Assembly (NCBI RefSeq): GCF_000783395.1 | Contig: NZ_JSFK01000006.1 | Span: 56,354-120,353, forward strand | Length of the DNA stretch: 64,000 nucleotides | Source: Pseudomonas chlororaphis | GTDB taxonomy: Bacteria > Pseudomonadota > Gammaproteobacteria > Pseudomonadales > Pseudomonadaceae | Reading direction: 5' to 3' | Shown: positions 9,477 through 18,551 of the stretch, piece by piece | How positions within the stretch are numbered: the stretch's first letter is position 1 | Layout of the letters: every line of letters starts with the position of its first letter | Program-made: the position numbers and the translations under genes | The notes under the pieces: model-generated | Seen by the model: only the letters and a program-made list of their open reading frames with translations | What the model was told of the DNA's origin: nothing | Databases searched by the model: none

Positions 9477-10190
9477 ATGGAAACGTGGAAGGAGTCACAG
9501 TTAAAAAGACTGACTTTTGCCAAAGGAGTAGAGACCGCCTATCCGATATTGCTGCAATTCGCTGAAAATCTCGGTTTCAATTTTTGCGCGATTTCGGTTG
9601 TTTCACTTCATCGCGACATGCCTCTTAAAACCTTGCAAATCAACAACTACCCTGACGAATGGAATATTCAGTACGAAAAAAACAATTACAGCAAAGTTGA
9701 TCCACTGATAGCACACTGCAATCACTCGATGACGCCTATTGTCTGGTGCGAGTCGGTATTCGCAGATACCCGGCAGTTATGGCAAGGATTGCAGCAACAC
9801 GGTATTCAACATGGCTGGTCACAGTCATTCCATCATGAGCAAAGTGGCTTGTGCAGTATTATCAGCCTGGCGCGCAAACACTGTGCGATCAGTCCTCTGG
9901 AGCTGTATGAACATTTTGGCTATATGTTCTACGCCACCAGTCACTTGAGTGAACTGTTTGCCCGGACCCTGCCGCGAGAGTCTCTCAAACCCCGCCAACC
10001 GCACCTTTCGCCACGAGAACTGGAGGTTCTGCAACTGTCTGCGGGCGGCAAGACCGCTTATGAAATCTCGAAAATCCTTAGCCTGAGCGAGCGTACCGTG
10101 AACTATCACGTGCAGAACGTCATCGAGAAGCTCAACGTCTGCAACAAGATTTCCGCTGTCATCGCGGCCGCCAGAGCCGGGATCATCTAG
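9477..10190 (+). CDS. LuxR-family AHL-binding regulator (LuxR solo)
   Basis: A 237-residue quorum-sensing type regulator with an N-terminal autoinducer-binding domain and a C-terminal HTH (LSPRELEVLQLSAGGK..YEISKILSLSERTVNYHV). The AHL-pocket residues have the same spacing as TraR W57, Y61, D70, P71, W85: here W62, Y66, D75, P76, W90, with a glycine at 113. Plant-signal-responsive LuxR solos usually change the first two, so AHL binding is plausible. The ATG at 9477 has GGAG nine bases upstream and gives the family length; an in-frame ATG at 9348 would add 43 residues. No luxI is in the window. The gene is visibly AT-richer than its neighbours, suggesting transfer. Confidence 0.85.
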   Translation: METWKESQLKRLTFAKGVETAYPILLQFAENLGFNFCAISVVSLHRDMPLKTLQINNYPDEWNIQYEKNNYSKVDPLIAHCNHSMTPIVWCESVFADTRQLWQGLQQHGIQHGWSQSFHHEQSGLCSIISLARKHCAISPLELYEHFGYMFYATSHLSELFARTLPRESLKPRQPHLSPRELEVLQLSAGGKTAYEISKILSLSERTVNYHVQNVIEKLNVCNKISAVIAAARAGII

Positions 10191-10368
10191 TCAATCCAGC
10201 CTTGCCTCCCATAGAAAACTTGCGGGTAATAAAGAAGAAAAAAACGTACCATTCGAGACCCTCCTGAGTGATGACGCGAACGCTAAGCGTTGCATTACAC
10301 TCGGTCGGTTCCGCTGCACAATGTCAGGGCTGCGGAACACCCCGTTGATTACCCTGAGTTCCCGCCCC

Positions 10369-11493
10369 ATGCCTTTGCTTGATACGCCCTTCGCCCAGCT
10401 CGATCTGATCCGCCAGCCTGAACAGCAGAATGAACCGCTGCAAGCCTTCGATGCAGCAGACGAATACCTGCTCAACCATCTGGCGGCGCAGCAACCGACG
10501 GCCGACACGCGCGTATTGGTGCTCAACGACAGCTTCGGTGCTTTGGCTGCCAGCCTGTCGGGCAAGGTCAATGTCAGTAGCAGCGGTGACTCATTCCTGG
10601 GGTTTCAGGGGCTGGAGAAAAACCTGCTGCGCAATGGCCAGGCGTTTGACGCTGTTTGCGGGATACCCGCCAGCGAACCATTGGTCGGACCGTTCGATCG
10701 TGTGCTGATCCGCGTGCCGAAAACCCTCGCGCTGCTGGAAGAACAACTGATCCGCTTGCAAGGGCAACTCGCGCCCGGCGCCGAAGTGATCGCAGCTGCG
10801 ATGGTCAAACACCTGCCACGCGCTGCCGGTGATCTGCTTGAACGCTACATCGGTCCGGTACAAGCCTCGCTGGCGGTAAAAAAGGCACGGCTGTTGATCG
10901 CCACGCCAGAAGCCAAAGCCCCGGCCGTGTCGCCCTACCCTTCGCGCTATCGCCTCGACGAGCCGTCGATCGAGTTGCTCAACCATGCCAACGTGTTCTG
11001 CCGCGAAGGCCTAGACATCGGCACCCGTGCCTTCCTTCCGCACCTGCCGAAAAACCTTGGCAGTGCGAAAGTCGCCGATCTGGGCTGTGGCAATGGCGTG
11101 CTGGCCATCGCGAGTGCCCTGCGCAATCCCGATGCGCATTACACACTGGTCGACGAATCGTTCATGGCGGTGCAATCAGCTGCCGAGAACTGGCGCGCAG
11201 CGCTGGGCAATCGCGAGGTCATTGTGCGTGCCGGCGATGGTCTGGCCGGTCAGGAACCGCAATCGCTGGACGTGGTGCTGTGCAATCCGCCGTTCCATCA
11301 GCAGCAGGTGGTTGGCGACTTCCTGGCCTGGCGCATGTTCCAGCAGGCGCGCGAAGCACTGGTGGTGGGTGGCGCGCTGTACATCGTCGGCAACCGTCAT
11401 CTGGGTTACCACAGCAAACTGGCGCGGCTGTTCCGTGGTGTCGAGCAAGTGGCTGCCACGCCGAAGTTCGTAATCCTCAAAGCGCGCAAGTAA
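10369..11493 (+). CDS. rlmG: 23S rRNA (guanine1835-N2)-methyltransferase RlmG
   Basis: A 374-residue SAM-dependent methyltransferase with duplicated Rossmann-like halves. The C-terminal half carries VADLGCGNGVLAIAS (motif I) and the catalytic VVLCNPPFH (NPPF/Y motif for exocyclic amino groups). The start MPLLDTPFAQLDLIRQ at 10369 matches the family; an in-frame ATG at 10321 would add 16 poorly supported residues. RlmG methylates N2 of G1835 in 23S rRNA. It converges on the cio operon terminator. Confidence 0.9.
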   Translation: MPLLDTPFAQLDLIRQPEQQNEPLQAFDAADEYLLNHLAAQQPTADTRVLVLNDSFGALAASLSGKVNVSSSGDSFLGFQGLEKNLLRNGQAFDAVCGIPASEPLVGPFDRVLIRVPKTLALLEEQLIRLQGQLAPGAEVIAAAMVKHLPRAAGDLLERYIGPVQASLAVKKARLLIATPEAKAPAVSPYPSRYRLDEPSIELLNHANVFCREGLDIGTRAFLPHLPKNLGSAKVADLGCGNGVLAIASALRNPDAHYTLVDESFMAVQSAAENWRAALGNREVIVRAGDGLAGQEPQSLDVVLCNPPFHQQQVVGDFLAWRMFQQAREALVVGGALYIVGNRHLGYHSKLARLFRGVEQVAATPKFVILKARK

Positions 11494-11502
11494 ACCTTCA
11501 GG

Positions 11503-11529
11503 CAAAAAAAACCCTCCGTGAGGAGGGTT
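11503..11529 (-). terminator. Rho-independent terminator of the cio operon
   Basis: Stem AACCCTCC (11510-11517) with GGAGGGTT (11522-11529) around a four-base loop. On the minus strand it is followed by eight T residues, so it ends transcription coming from the cio genes. It lies 38 bases past the stop of the small DUF2474 gene. Confidence 0.85.
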
Positions 11530-11566
11530 GCAAAGCCGTACCCGAAGGCGCCGGGACGGGGATGAT

Positions 11567-11734
11567 TCAGTGCGTGGTCAAGCCTGCCGCGTTCATGAAC
11601 ATGCGCATCAGGCTGGCGGCGATAAACAGCGCGCCGACGCTACCGACCCAGATCAGGGCCAGCCAGCCGAGCCGCTGCCACAGCGGTTTTTTTTCGGCTT
11701 CTTCAATGTCGTGCAGGGAATGTTTGCCGGTCAT
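11567..11734 (-). CDS. DUF2474 small membrane protein of the Cio oxidase
   Basis: A 55-residue protein read from the ATG at 11732-11734: a charged N-terminus (HDIEEAEKKPLWQRLGW) followed by one transmembrane helix (about residues 22-42). This is the DUF2474 pattern, found next to cyanide-insensitive bd-type oxidases. It lies 70 bases after cioB and before the terminator, so it is most likely the last gene of the operon. By analogy with CydX it may be a small stabilising subunit; that is inference. A REP-like half palindrome sits between it and cioB. Confidence 0.85.
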   Translation of the reverse strand: MTGKHSLHDIEEAEKKPLWQRLGWLALIWVGSVGALFIAASLMRMFMNAAGLTTH

Positions 11735-11772
11735 TGTCTCGATCCTCAGTCAGATCGATGGCGCCGCTACCG

Positions 11773-11802
11773 ACGCCATCGCGGGCAAGCCCGCTCCCAC
11801 AG
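11773..11802. repeat. Single REP-like half palindrome
   Basis: The sequence GCCATCGCGGGCAAGCCCGC plus CTCCCACAG lies between cioB and the small DUF2474 gene. It is a lone copy of the same core seen at the window start. Confidence 0.6.
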
Positions 11803-11804
11803 TT

Positions 11805-12812
11805 TTAGTGATAACCGTCTTCATGGGTGACCTTGCCGCGGAACACGTAGTAGCTCCAGAAGGTGTAACCCAGAATGAACGGGATGATGAACAACGTACC
11901 CACCAGCATGAAGCCCTGACTTTGCGGCGGCGCAGCGGCGTCCCAGATCGAGATCGACGGCGGCACGATGTTCGGCCACAAACTGATGCCCAAGCCGCTG
12001 TAGCCGAGGAAAATCAGCACCAGCGTCAGCAGGAACGGCATGTAGTTGGCATTGCGTGCCACGGCGCGGATCAGCCCGTACATCGTCACCAGCACCAGAA
12101 TCGGCACCGGCATGAACCAGAACAGGTTCGGCATGCTGAACCAGCGGCTGGCAATATCCGGATGAGCCAGCGGCGTCCAGATACTGACAATACCGATCAC
12201 GGCCAGCAACACGAAAGCCAATGGCCGTGCCAGGTCATGCATCTGTTCCTGGAGTTTGCCTTCGGTTTTCATGATCAGCCAGGTGCAGCCCAGCAAGGCA
12301 TAAGCCACCACCAGCGCGGCGCCGCAGAACATTGTGAACGGCGTCAGCCAGTCCAGTGAACCGCCGGCGAACTGCCGATTGACCACCGGCAAGCCGTCGA
12401 TGAACGCGCCCAGCGCCACGCCCTGAAAGAACGTCGCCGCCACCGAGCCACCGATAAACGCCTTGTCCCACAAATGGCGCTTGTCGTCCTTGGCCTTGAA
12501 GCGGAACTCGAAAGCTACGCCGCGAAAGATCAAACCGATCAGCATGAAAATCAGCGGCAGATACAGCGCTGACAACACCACCGAATAAGCCAGTGGAAAT
12601 GCGCCGAATAACGCCGCGCCGCCCAAAACCAGCCAGGTTTCGTTGCCGTCCCAGACCGGCGCGACAGTGTTCATCATCACGTCACGGTCGACTTTGCCCG
12701 GGATGAACGGGAAGAGAATCCCGATCCCCAGATCGAAGCCGTCCATGACCACGTACATCATGATGCCGAAGATGATGATCACGGCCCAGATCAGCGGAAG
12801 ATCAATACCCAT
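11805..12812 (-). CDS. cioB: Cyanide-insensitive terminal oxidase subunit II, CioB
   Basis: A 335-residue polytopic membrane protein of the cytochrome bd oxidase subunit II (CydB) family. Recognisable segments are the N-terminal DLPLIWAVIIIFGIMMYVVMDGFDLGIG, the conserved VWDGNETWLVLGG and a C-terminal PFILGYTFWSYYVFRGKV. It starts three bases past the cioA stop, so the subunits are probably translationally coupled. With CioA it forms a quinol oxidase that reduces oxygen to water in the inner membrane and tolerates cyanide. Confidence 0.93.
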   Translation of the reverse strand: MGIDLPLIWAVIIIFGIMMYVVMDGFDLGIGILFPFIPGKVDRDVMMNTVAPVWDGNETWLVLGGAALFGAFPLAYSVVLSALYLPLIFMLIGLIFRGVAFEFRFKAKDDKRHLWDKAFIGGSVAATFFQGVALGAFIDGLPVVNRQFAGGSLDWLTPFTMFCGAALVVAYALLGCTWLIMKTEGKLQEQMHDLARPLAFVLLAVIGIVSIWTPLAHPDIASRWFSMPNLFWFMPVPILVLVTMYGLIRAVARNANYMPFLLTLVLIFLGYSGLGISLWPNIVPPSISIWDAAAPPQSQGFMLVGTLFIIPFILGYTFWSYYVFRGKVTHEDGYH

Positions 12813-12815
12813 GAG

Positions 12816-14261
12816 TCAAATCTCCTTGGTCACGCGAATGTCGTCGCCGTGATCGGCATCGGCCGAGTCGTCGGCAGCGGACAACGGACGCGCCGGTGTG
12901 CGTTTCTTGCCTGGACCACCGTCCGGCGTTTCCGTGCCTTCGCTGATCTTCGGCCCTTTGCGCACCAGACGCATCATGTAGCCGAGACCTGCGCCGAACA
13001 GCGCGAAATACACCACCACAAACATGATCAGCGTGATGCTCATCTGCATGAAGCTGTGGTTGGAGGACGCATCCGCCGTGCGCATCAGCCCGTAGACCAC
13101 CCACGGCTGACGGCCGATTTCAGTGGTGAACCAGCCGGCGAGAATCGCGATCAAACCGGACGGCCCCATCCACAACGCCAGATACAGGAACGGCCGTGAG
13201 GTGTAGAGCGTGTCGCGCTTGCGCAGCCACAGGCTCCACAATCCGGTGAAGATCATCAGGAAGCCGAGGCCAACCATGATCCGGAACGACCAGAACACGA
13301 TGGTCGAATTCGGCCGGTCTTCCGGCGGAAACTCCTTGAGCGCTGGCACCTGTTTGTCCAGCGAGTGGGTGAGGATCAAGCTGCCGAGGTAGGGAATCTC
13401 CACGGCGTATTTGGTTTTCTCTTCTTTCATGTCCGGCCAGCCGAACAGGATCAGCGGGGTCGCTTCGTCACCGTGATTTTCCCAGTGACCTTCGATCGCG
13501 GCGATTTTTGCCGGCTGGTGCTTGAGTGTATTCAGACCATGGAAGTCGCCGATGACAGCCTGGATCGGCGCGACGATCAGCGCCATCCACATGGCCATCG
13601 ACAGCATGGTGCGGATTGCCGGATTGTCCTTGCCGCGCAGCAAGTGCCAGGCCGCCGAGGAGCCGACGAAGAACGCCGTGGCGACAAACGCTGCCGTCGC
13701 CATGTGCATCAGGCGATAAGGGAACGAGGGGTTGAAGATGATCGCCAGCCAGTCGGTGGGGATTACTTGCCCGTTAACAATCTCGAAGCCCTGTGGGGTC
13801 TGCATCCAGCTGTTGGAGGCGAGAATCCAGAACGTCGAAATCAACGTACCGATCGCCACCATGACGGTCGAAAAGAAGTGCAGCCCGCGCCCGACCTTGT
13901 TCCAGCCGAACAGCATCACCCCAAGAAAACCAGCCTCGAGGAAGAATGCCGTGAGCACTTCATAGGTCAGCAACGGCCCTGTGACGGCGCCGGCGAAGTC
14001 CGAGAAACGGCTCCAGTTGGTGCCGAACTGGTAGGCCATGACCAGCCCGGAGACTACGCCCATACCGAAGTTGACGGCGAAGATCTTCGACCAGAAATGG
14101 TAGAGGTCACGGTAGGTGTCGTTACGGGTTTTCAGCCACAGACCTTCGAGCACCGCGAGGTAACTCGCCAGGCCAATGGTGATGGCCGGGAAAAGGATGT
14201 GGAACGAGATGGTGAACGCGAACTGAATTCGGGCGAGATCTAGTGCCTCTAAACCGAACAT
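12816..14261 (-). CDS. cioA: Cyanide-insensitive terminal oxidase subunit I, CioA
   Basis: A 481-residue cytochrome bd-type subunit I. Visible features: the N-terminal FTISFHILFPA with the haem-ligand histidine (H21), NPSFPYRLMHMATAAF with a second histidine, and TEIGRQPWVVYGLMRTADA, the conserved GRQPW. The quinol (Q) loop is short, as in the Cio branch rather than E. coli CydA. The ATG at 14259-14261 has GGAAG upstream; the in-frame extension to 14393 is not family-like. A perfect Anr/FNR box lies 162 bp upstream. In P. aeruginosa Anr represses cioAB at low oxygen. Confidence 0.93.
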   Translation of the reverse strand: MFGLEALDLARIQFAFTISFHILFPAITIGLASYLAVLEGLWLKTRNDTYRDLYHFWSKIFAVNFGMGVVSGLVMAYQFGTNWSRFSDFAGAVTGPLLTYEVLTAFFLEAGFLGVMLFGWNKVGRGLHFFSTVMVAIGTLISTFWILASNSWMQTPQGFEIVNGQVIPTDWLAIIFNPSFPYRLMHMATAAFVATAFFVGSSAAWHLLRGKDNPAIRTMLSMAMWMALIVAPIQAVIGDFHGLNTLKHQPAKIAAIEGHWENHGDEATPLILFGWPDMKEEKTKYAVEIPYLGSLILTHSLDKQVPALKEFPPEDRPNSTIVFWSFRIMVGLGFLMIFTGLWSLWLRKRDTLYTSRPFLYLALWMGPSGLIAILAGWFTTEIGRQPWVVYGLMRTADASSNHSFMQMSITLIMFVVVYFALFGAGLGYMMRLVRKGPKISEGTETPDGGPGKKRTPARPLSAADDSADADHGDDIRVTKEI

Positions 14262-14720
14262 ATGGCTTCCTCTGTCAGGTAGTACCGGCTGCGGACCCGG
14301 AGGCCTGCACCCACTGCCCCCACGGATATGGAGTGCGGCGAATTCTGATTCGTTCTTTTTAAACAACCATCGCAACGCAGGGAGTCTGGCCAACTGGCCA
14401 CCGGATCAATTCCTTTTGGGTCTTGATCTGGATCAAGCAACGTTAAAAGAGTAGTCCCATTTTTGCCGTTGAACGGCGTGGTCGTTTGCCGCGTGACAAG
14501 TTGCCTCATAACCGTGGCAATGCTCTGCAACAAATCCCCAGAGCGCTGGCAGCGGGGAAAACAGTACAGATCGCGAAGGCGACACAAATCCGCGAACAGC
14601 TGAATCAATCTGCACCGCAAAAAAATCGATGTCCTCCTAACTAAATTTTTTGTCATAGCAACTTCCTGTTACAGACTGGTGATAACCTCGCGGTTCCCTT
14701 CGAGCCAGACCTGCCTTCAG
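14262..14720. other. Divergent intergenic region, cioA and MFS exporter
   Basis: A 459-bp space without a convincing gene. It holds the Anr/FNR box at 14423-14436 and AT-rich segments that could be promoters for both directions. A possible in-frame 60-residue reading on the minus strand has no family resemblance. Confidence 0.6.
14423..14436. promoter_or_regulatory. Anr/FNR box upstream of cioAB
   Basis: TTGATCTGGATCAA, an exact match to the consensus TTGAT-N4-ATCAA bound by FNR and Anr. The centre lies about 168 bp before the cioA start codon. Anr could repress the cyanide-insensitive oxidase when oxygen falls, as reported in P. aeruginosa. The divergent MFS gene is about 290 bp away and might also be affected. 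Confidence 0.85.
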
Positions 14721-15959
14721 ATGCCCAGCCAAGAGCCCCTGCTGTTACGTCACCATCGTCCGTTTCTCGCTTTCTGGTTCGCGCGGATCTTTACCGCCAG
14801 CGGATTTCAGATGCTCACCGTGGCGATCGGCTGGAACCTCTACCAACTGACCGGCAACGTGCTTGATCTGGGCTTGGTCGGTCTGGTCGAATTCGCGCCG
14901 CGTGTGCTGTTCATGCTGCACACCGGGCATGTCGCTGATCGCTATGACCGGCGCAAAGTGGCAGCAATCTGTCAGTCGTTGCAGGCGTTGATCGCCTTGG
15001 CGCTGGCCATCGGCAGCGCCACCGATCACGTCACCCGCGAGATGATCTTCATCCTCGCCTTCCTGCTTGGCGCGGCGCGTTCGTTCGAGATGCCGACCAC
15101 TCAGGCACTGCTGCCGAGTATCGTGCCCAGCGCACTGTTCCCTCGGGCAGTGGCGGCGGCGCAGTCGGCGCAGCAGTCGGCAACGATCGTCGCCCCGGCC
15201 CTCGGTGGTTTGCTCTATGCATTCGGCAGCGTCTGGGTCTATGGCCCGACGGTGTTGCTCTATGTGATCGCCTGCACCTTGATGCTCAACCTGCCCGCGC
15301 GGCAAACGCCGTTGAACAAAGGCAAAGCAACGCTTGATTCATTGCTGGCGGGGATTCGTTTCATTCGCAGCCGCCCGGACATTCTCGGAGCGATTTCGCT
15401 GGATCTGTTTGCGGTGTTGCTCGGCGGCGCCACGGCGCTGCTGCCGGTATTTGCCAAAGACATTCTGCTGACCGGGCCGTGGGGCCTCGGCCTGCTGCGT
15501 TCAGCGCCGGCAGTCGGCGCACTGGGCATGTCGCTGTTCCTCGCGCGGTTTGCCGTGGAGCGCAATGTCGGTCGGGTGATGTTCACCGCGGTCGGGGTGT
15601 TTGGCGTCGCGACCATTGCCTTCGGCCTGTCGACCTCATTCTGGTTTTCCCTGGCGGTGCTGGTGGTGCTTGGCGCGGCGGACATGATCAGCATGGTCAT
15701 CCGTGCGTCCTTCGTACAACTGGAAACCCCGGACGAAATGCGCGGCCGGGTCAGCGCGGTGAACGGGCTGTTTATCGGCGCTTCAAACCAGTTAGGCGAA
15801 TTCGAATCCGGCGTCACCGCCCACTGGTTCGGCACGGTGCCAGCGGTGGTGATGGGCGGGATCGGCACGCTGGTGGTCACGGGGACATGGATCAAGTTGT
15901 TCCCGACGCTGGCTAACCGGGATCGGATGCATGTGCCGGTGGAAGAGGTGAAGGTCTGA
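14721..15959 (+). CDS. MFS exporter, EntS-like
   Basis: A 412-residue major facilitator protein with 12 predicted helices. The segment DRYDRRKVAAICQ after helix 2 matches the family A motif (DRxxRR), and the overall pattern resembles the EntS/enterobactin exporter branch: short N-terminus LRHHRPFLAFWFARIFTASGFQM and LETPDEMRGRVSAVNGLFIGASNQLGEFESG. I chose ATG 14721 since the domain begins directly after it; ATG 14679 is an alternative. Substrate unknown, and no siderophore genes are nearby. Confidence 0.85.
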   Translation: MPSQEPLLLRHHRPFLAFWFARIFTASGFQMLTVAIGWNLYQLTGNVLDLGLVGLVEFAPRVLFMLHTGHVADRYDRRKVAAICQSLQALIALALAIGSATDHVTREMIFILAFLLGAARSFEMPTTQALLPSIVPSALFPRAVAAAQSAQQSATIVAPALGGLLYAFGSVWVYGPTVLLYVIACTLMLNLPARQTPLNKGKATLDSLLAGIRFIRSRPDILGAISLDLFAVLLGGATALLPVFAKDILLTGPWGLGLLRSAPAVGALGMSLFLARFAVERNVGRVMFTAVGVFGVATIAFGLSTSFWFSLAVLVVLGAADMISMVIRASFVQLETPDEMRGRVSAVNGLFIGASNQLGEFESGVTAHWFGTVPAVVMGGIGTLVVTGTWIKLFPTLANRDRMHVPVEEVKV

Positions 15960-15971
15960 AACGATCCAGAC

Positions 15972-16517
15972 CTACAACTCCCCCGCCACTTTCGCCCGCA
16001 AGGCCTTGCCGCCGAGTTGCTCGACCAGCGTCAAGGCAAATTCCAGCGCAGCGCTTGAGCCTTGTGCGGTGACGCAGTTGCCGTCGACCACCACCGGTTG
16101 ATCAACAAACGTACAGCCCGAGAGTTGATGACTGGCGCTCGGCAGGCAGGTCATGCGCCGCTGGCGCAATACGCCGAAGCTTTGCAGGGCTACGGCCGGG
16201 GATTCGGCGATGGCGGCGAACAGGCGTCCGGCGCTGGCTTGATCCTTGAGCAGTTGTTGCAGCGGTTGATGTGCGGCCAGATGTTGTGAACCGACAACAC
16301 CGCCGGGCAGTACGATCAGGTCGAAGGTTTGCGCCAGCACATCGACCAGCATGCCGTCGGCAGTCAGGCGCGTGCCGCGGGCGCAGGTGAGCATGCGCCG
16401 GCCTTCGATGCTGGCCGCCACCACTTCGACGCCGGCCCTGCGCAACACGTCGATCAGAGTCACGCTTTGCAGATCATCGATGCCCTCGGCGAGGGTAATC
16501 AGGGCTCTAAAGGTCAT
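15972..16517 (-). CDS. DJ-1/PfpI family protein lacking the catalytic cysteine
   Basis: A 181-residue protein aligning well with DJ-1/YajL along its length: ALITLAEGIDDLQSVTLIDVLRRAGVEVV at the N-terminus, LPGGVVGSQHL, GRLFAAIAESPAVAL at the nucleophile elbow and AQGSSAALEFALTLVE near the end. In YajL the elbow reads AAICAAPA; here it reads AAIAESPA, so the active cysteine is alanine. The paired acid (DJ-1 E18) aligns with glutamine 17. Glyoxalase, deglycase or protease activity is therefore unlikely; a chaperone or regulatory role is possible. Start ATG 16515-16517 fits the family; a longer in-frame start at 16577 does not. Confidence 0.8.
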   Translation of the reverse strand: MTFRALITLAEGIDDLQSVTLIDVLRRAGVEVVAASIEGRRMLTCARGTRLTADGMLVDVLAQTFDLIVLPGGVVGSQHLAAHQPLQQLLKDQASAGRLFAAIAESPAVALQSFGVLRQRRMTCLPSASHQLSGCTFVDQPVVVDGNCVTAQGSSAALEFALTLVEQLGGKALRAKVAGEL

Positions 16518-16583
16518 GGGCGTTATCCGCTGGGTGATACTTGAAGCGTAGTCAGCTTCACCCGGATCGCGCTGCAACAGCCG

Positions 16584-17033
16584 TTACTTGATGTAAAGCT
16601 GGGTCGACATCGTGTTGCGTGGCGCGTTGATGGAAGTGTTGCTGAAGCTGAAGGTGCCTTCCTGCTTGCCCGCCAGATCGAAGGTATAAAGAGAACCGAC
16701 GGTTTTATTACCGGGGGTGCATTCGGTCAGGTTGCCGTTATCAAAGGCACACACCGGCGCTCGGGTACCGTTCACTTCGAAACCATCCAGCGTGGCATGC
16801 GGCTGGCTCTGGCCGTATCCGACTTCCAGTACATAGACTTTGATGCTCGGCCCGTTGTGATTGCATTGGGTCTGGGTCTGCCCATCACCAATGTCTTCCA
16901 GGCCACAGGCCAGCGATTGCACCTTGATCACTTTCACTTGGGTCAACGGCTCCGCCGAGGCCGCCAGCGCTACCGGCGTCACGGCCATCAGCGCGGCAAT
17001 CAAACCCAAAACCTTTATCCAGCACCTGCTCAT
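16584..17033 (-). CDS. Secreted protein of unknown function, DUF4354-like
   Basis: A 149-residue protein with a clear signal peptide (residues 1-24, ending ALAA). The mature part has four cysteines and alternating hydrophobic residues (VKVYVLEVGYG, LYTFDLAGKQEGTFSFS), which suggests a small beta-sandwich held by disulfides in the periplasm or outside. It resembles the DUF4354 group, but I am not certain of that assignment. It stands alone, with 66 bases to the DJ-1-like gene on the same strand. Confidence 0.7.
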   Translation of the reverse strand: MSRCWIKVLGLIAALMAVTPVALAASAEPLTQVKVIKVQSLACGLEDIGDGQTQTQCNHNGPSIKVYVLEVGYGQSQPHATLDGFEVNGTRAPVCAFDNGNLTECTPGNKTVGSLYTFDLAGKQEGTFSFSNTSINAPRNTMSTQLYIK

Positions 17034-17255
17034 GCGCTTCCCGCCCCGAAAAAATCAGCGCGTAGTATGGCGCAGTTGGCTTCAAGGCAAAACTTCGCCG
17101 ACGATCGACACCAACAACCGCCATATTCCTCACGCTGCTGGTATGATGCGCGGCTTTTTCCGGCCCACCACAATTTTCCAGGCGCTTGCGACGGTCTGTG
17201 CTTTGCTGTTGAGGTCGATACATTCACGGCGCCATGCGCGCCACGGGGAGCAGAC

Positions 17256-18551
17256 ATGCTGGAAAGGCTGTTTCAACTCAAGGCACACAACACCAACGTG
17301 CGCACCGAGATTCTGGCGGGCATCACGACTTTCTTGGCCATGGCCTACATTCTGTTCGTCAACCCGAGCATTCTCGGTGAGACCGGCATGGACAAGGGCG
17401 CGGTGTTCGTCGCCACCTGTCTGGCAGCCGCGATCGGTTCGACGATCATGGGCCTGATCGCCAACTACCCGATTGCCCTCGCTCCGGGCATGGGTCTGAA
17501 CGCCTTCTTCACCTACACCGTCGTCTTGCACATGGGTCACACCTGGCAAGTGGCGCTGGGCGCGGTATTCATCTCGGCGGTGTGCTTCTTCCTGCTGTCG
17601 ATCTTCCGCATCCGTGAATGGATCATCAACAGCATCCCGCTGCCACTGCGCTCGGCGATTGCCGCCGGTATCGGCCTGTTCCTGGCACTGATCGCCCTGC
17701 ACAACGCCGGCATCGTGGTCAGCAACCCGGCAACCATGGTCGGCCTCGGTGACCTGAAAGCCCCGGCACCGATCCTCGCCACCCTCGGTTTTGCCCTGAT
17801 CGTCGCCCTCGAAGCGCTGAAAGTGCGCGGTGCGGTGCTGATCGGCATTCTGGCGGTGACCATCATTTCCATCGCGATGGGCTTCACGCCGTTTGGCGGC
17901 GTCACCTCGATGCCTCCTTCGCTGGCGCCGACCTTCATGCAGCTGGACATCAAAGGCGCGCTGGACATCGGTCTGGTCAGCGTGATTTTCGCCTTCCTGT
18001 TCGTCGACCTGTTCGACAACTCCGGCACCCTGATCGGCGTCGCCAAGCGCGCCGGCCTGATGGGCAAGGACGGCCACATGCCGAAAATGGGTCGCGCACT
18101 GATCGCTGACAGCACCGCGGCCATGGCCGGTTCGTTGCTGGGTACCTCGACCACCACCAGTTACATCGAATCCGCTGCCGGCGTGAGTGCGGGCGGCCGT
18201 ACCGGTCTGACGGCCATCGTCGTGGCGATTCTGTTCCTGCTGGCGCTGTTCTTCTCGCCACTGGCGGCCAGCGTTCCGGCGTTCGCCACCGCGCCGGCAC
18301 TGCTGTTCGTCGCCGTGTTGATGACTTCGGGCCTGGCGGAAATAGACTGGGACGACATCACCGTCGCCGCACCGGTCGTGGTGACCGCGCTGGCCATGCC
18401 GTTCACTTACTCGATCGCCAACGGCATCGCGTTCGGCTTTATTTCCTGGACAGTGATCAAGTTGCTGTCGGGCCGTGCCCGTGAGCTGAACCCGGCGCTG
18501 GTGATTCTGTCGATTCTGTTCGTGATCAAGTTGGGTTGGTTCAACGCATGA
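17256..18551 (+). CDS. NCS2-family purine permease (AzgA-like)
   Basis: A 431-residue polytopic transporter with N-terminal [33 protein letters not shown], the hallmark of the AzgA/GhxP adenine, guanine and hypoxanthine symporter branch. [14 protein letters not shown] and the conserved [16 protein letters not shown] segment are also present. The ATG at 17256 follows GGGGAG; an in-frame start far upstream at 16797 would overlap the neighbouring opposite-strand gene. Its stop overlaps the trmA start (ATGA), so the two are cotranscribed. It is likely a proton symporter for purine bases. Confidence 0.9.
   Translation: MLERLFQLKAHNTNVRTEILAGITTFLAMAYILFVNPSILGETGMDKGAVFVATCLAAAIGSTIMGLIANYPIALAPGMGLNAFFTYTVVLHMGHTWQVALGAVFISAVCFFLLSIFRIREWIINSIPLPLRSAIAAGIGLFLALIALHNAGIVVSNPATMVGLGDLKAPAPILATLGFALIVALEALKVRGAVLIGILAVTIISIAMGFTPFGGVTSMPPSLAPTFMQLDIKGALDIGLVSVIFAFLFVDLFDNSGTLIGVAKRAGLMGKDGHMPKMGRALIADSTAAMAGSLLGTSTTTSYIESAAGVSAGGRTGLTAIVVAILFLLALFFSPLAASVPAFATAPALLFVAVLMTSGLAEIDWDDITVAAPVVVTALAMPFTYSIANGIAFGFISWTVIKLLSGRARELNPALVILSILFVIKLGWFNA

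Noticed and set aside
14249-14656. 135-residue minus-strand frame upstream of cioA
   Set aside because: Covers the Anr box and promoter region, has no family resemblance and no ribosome site.
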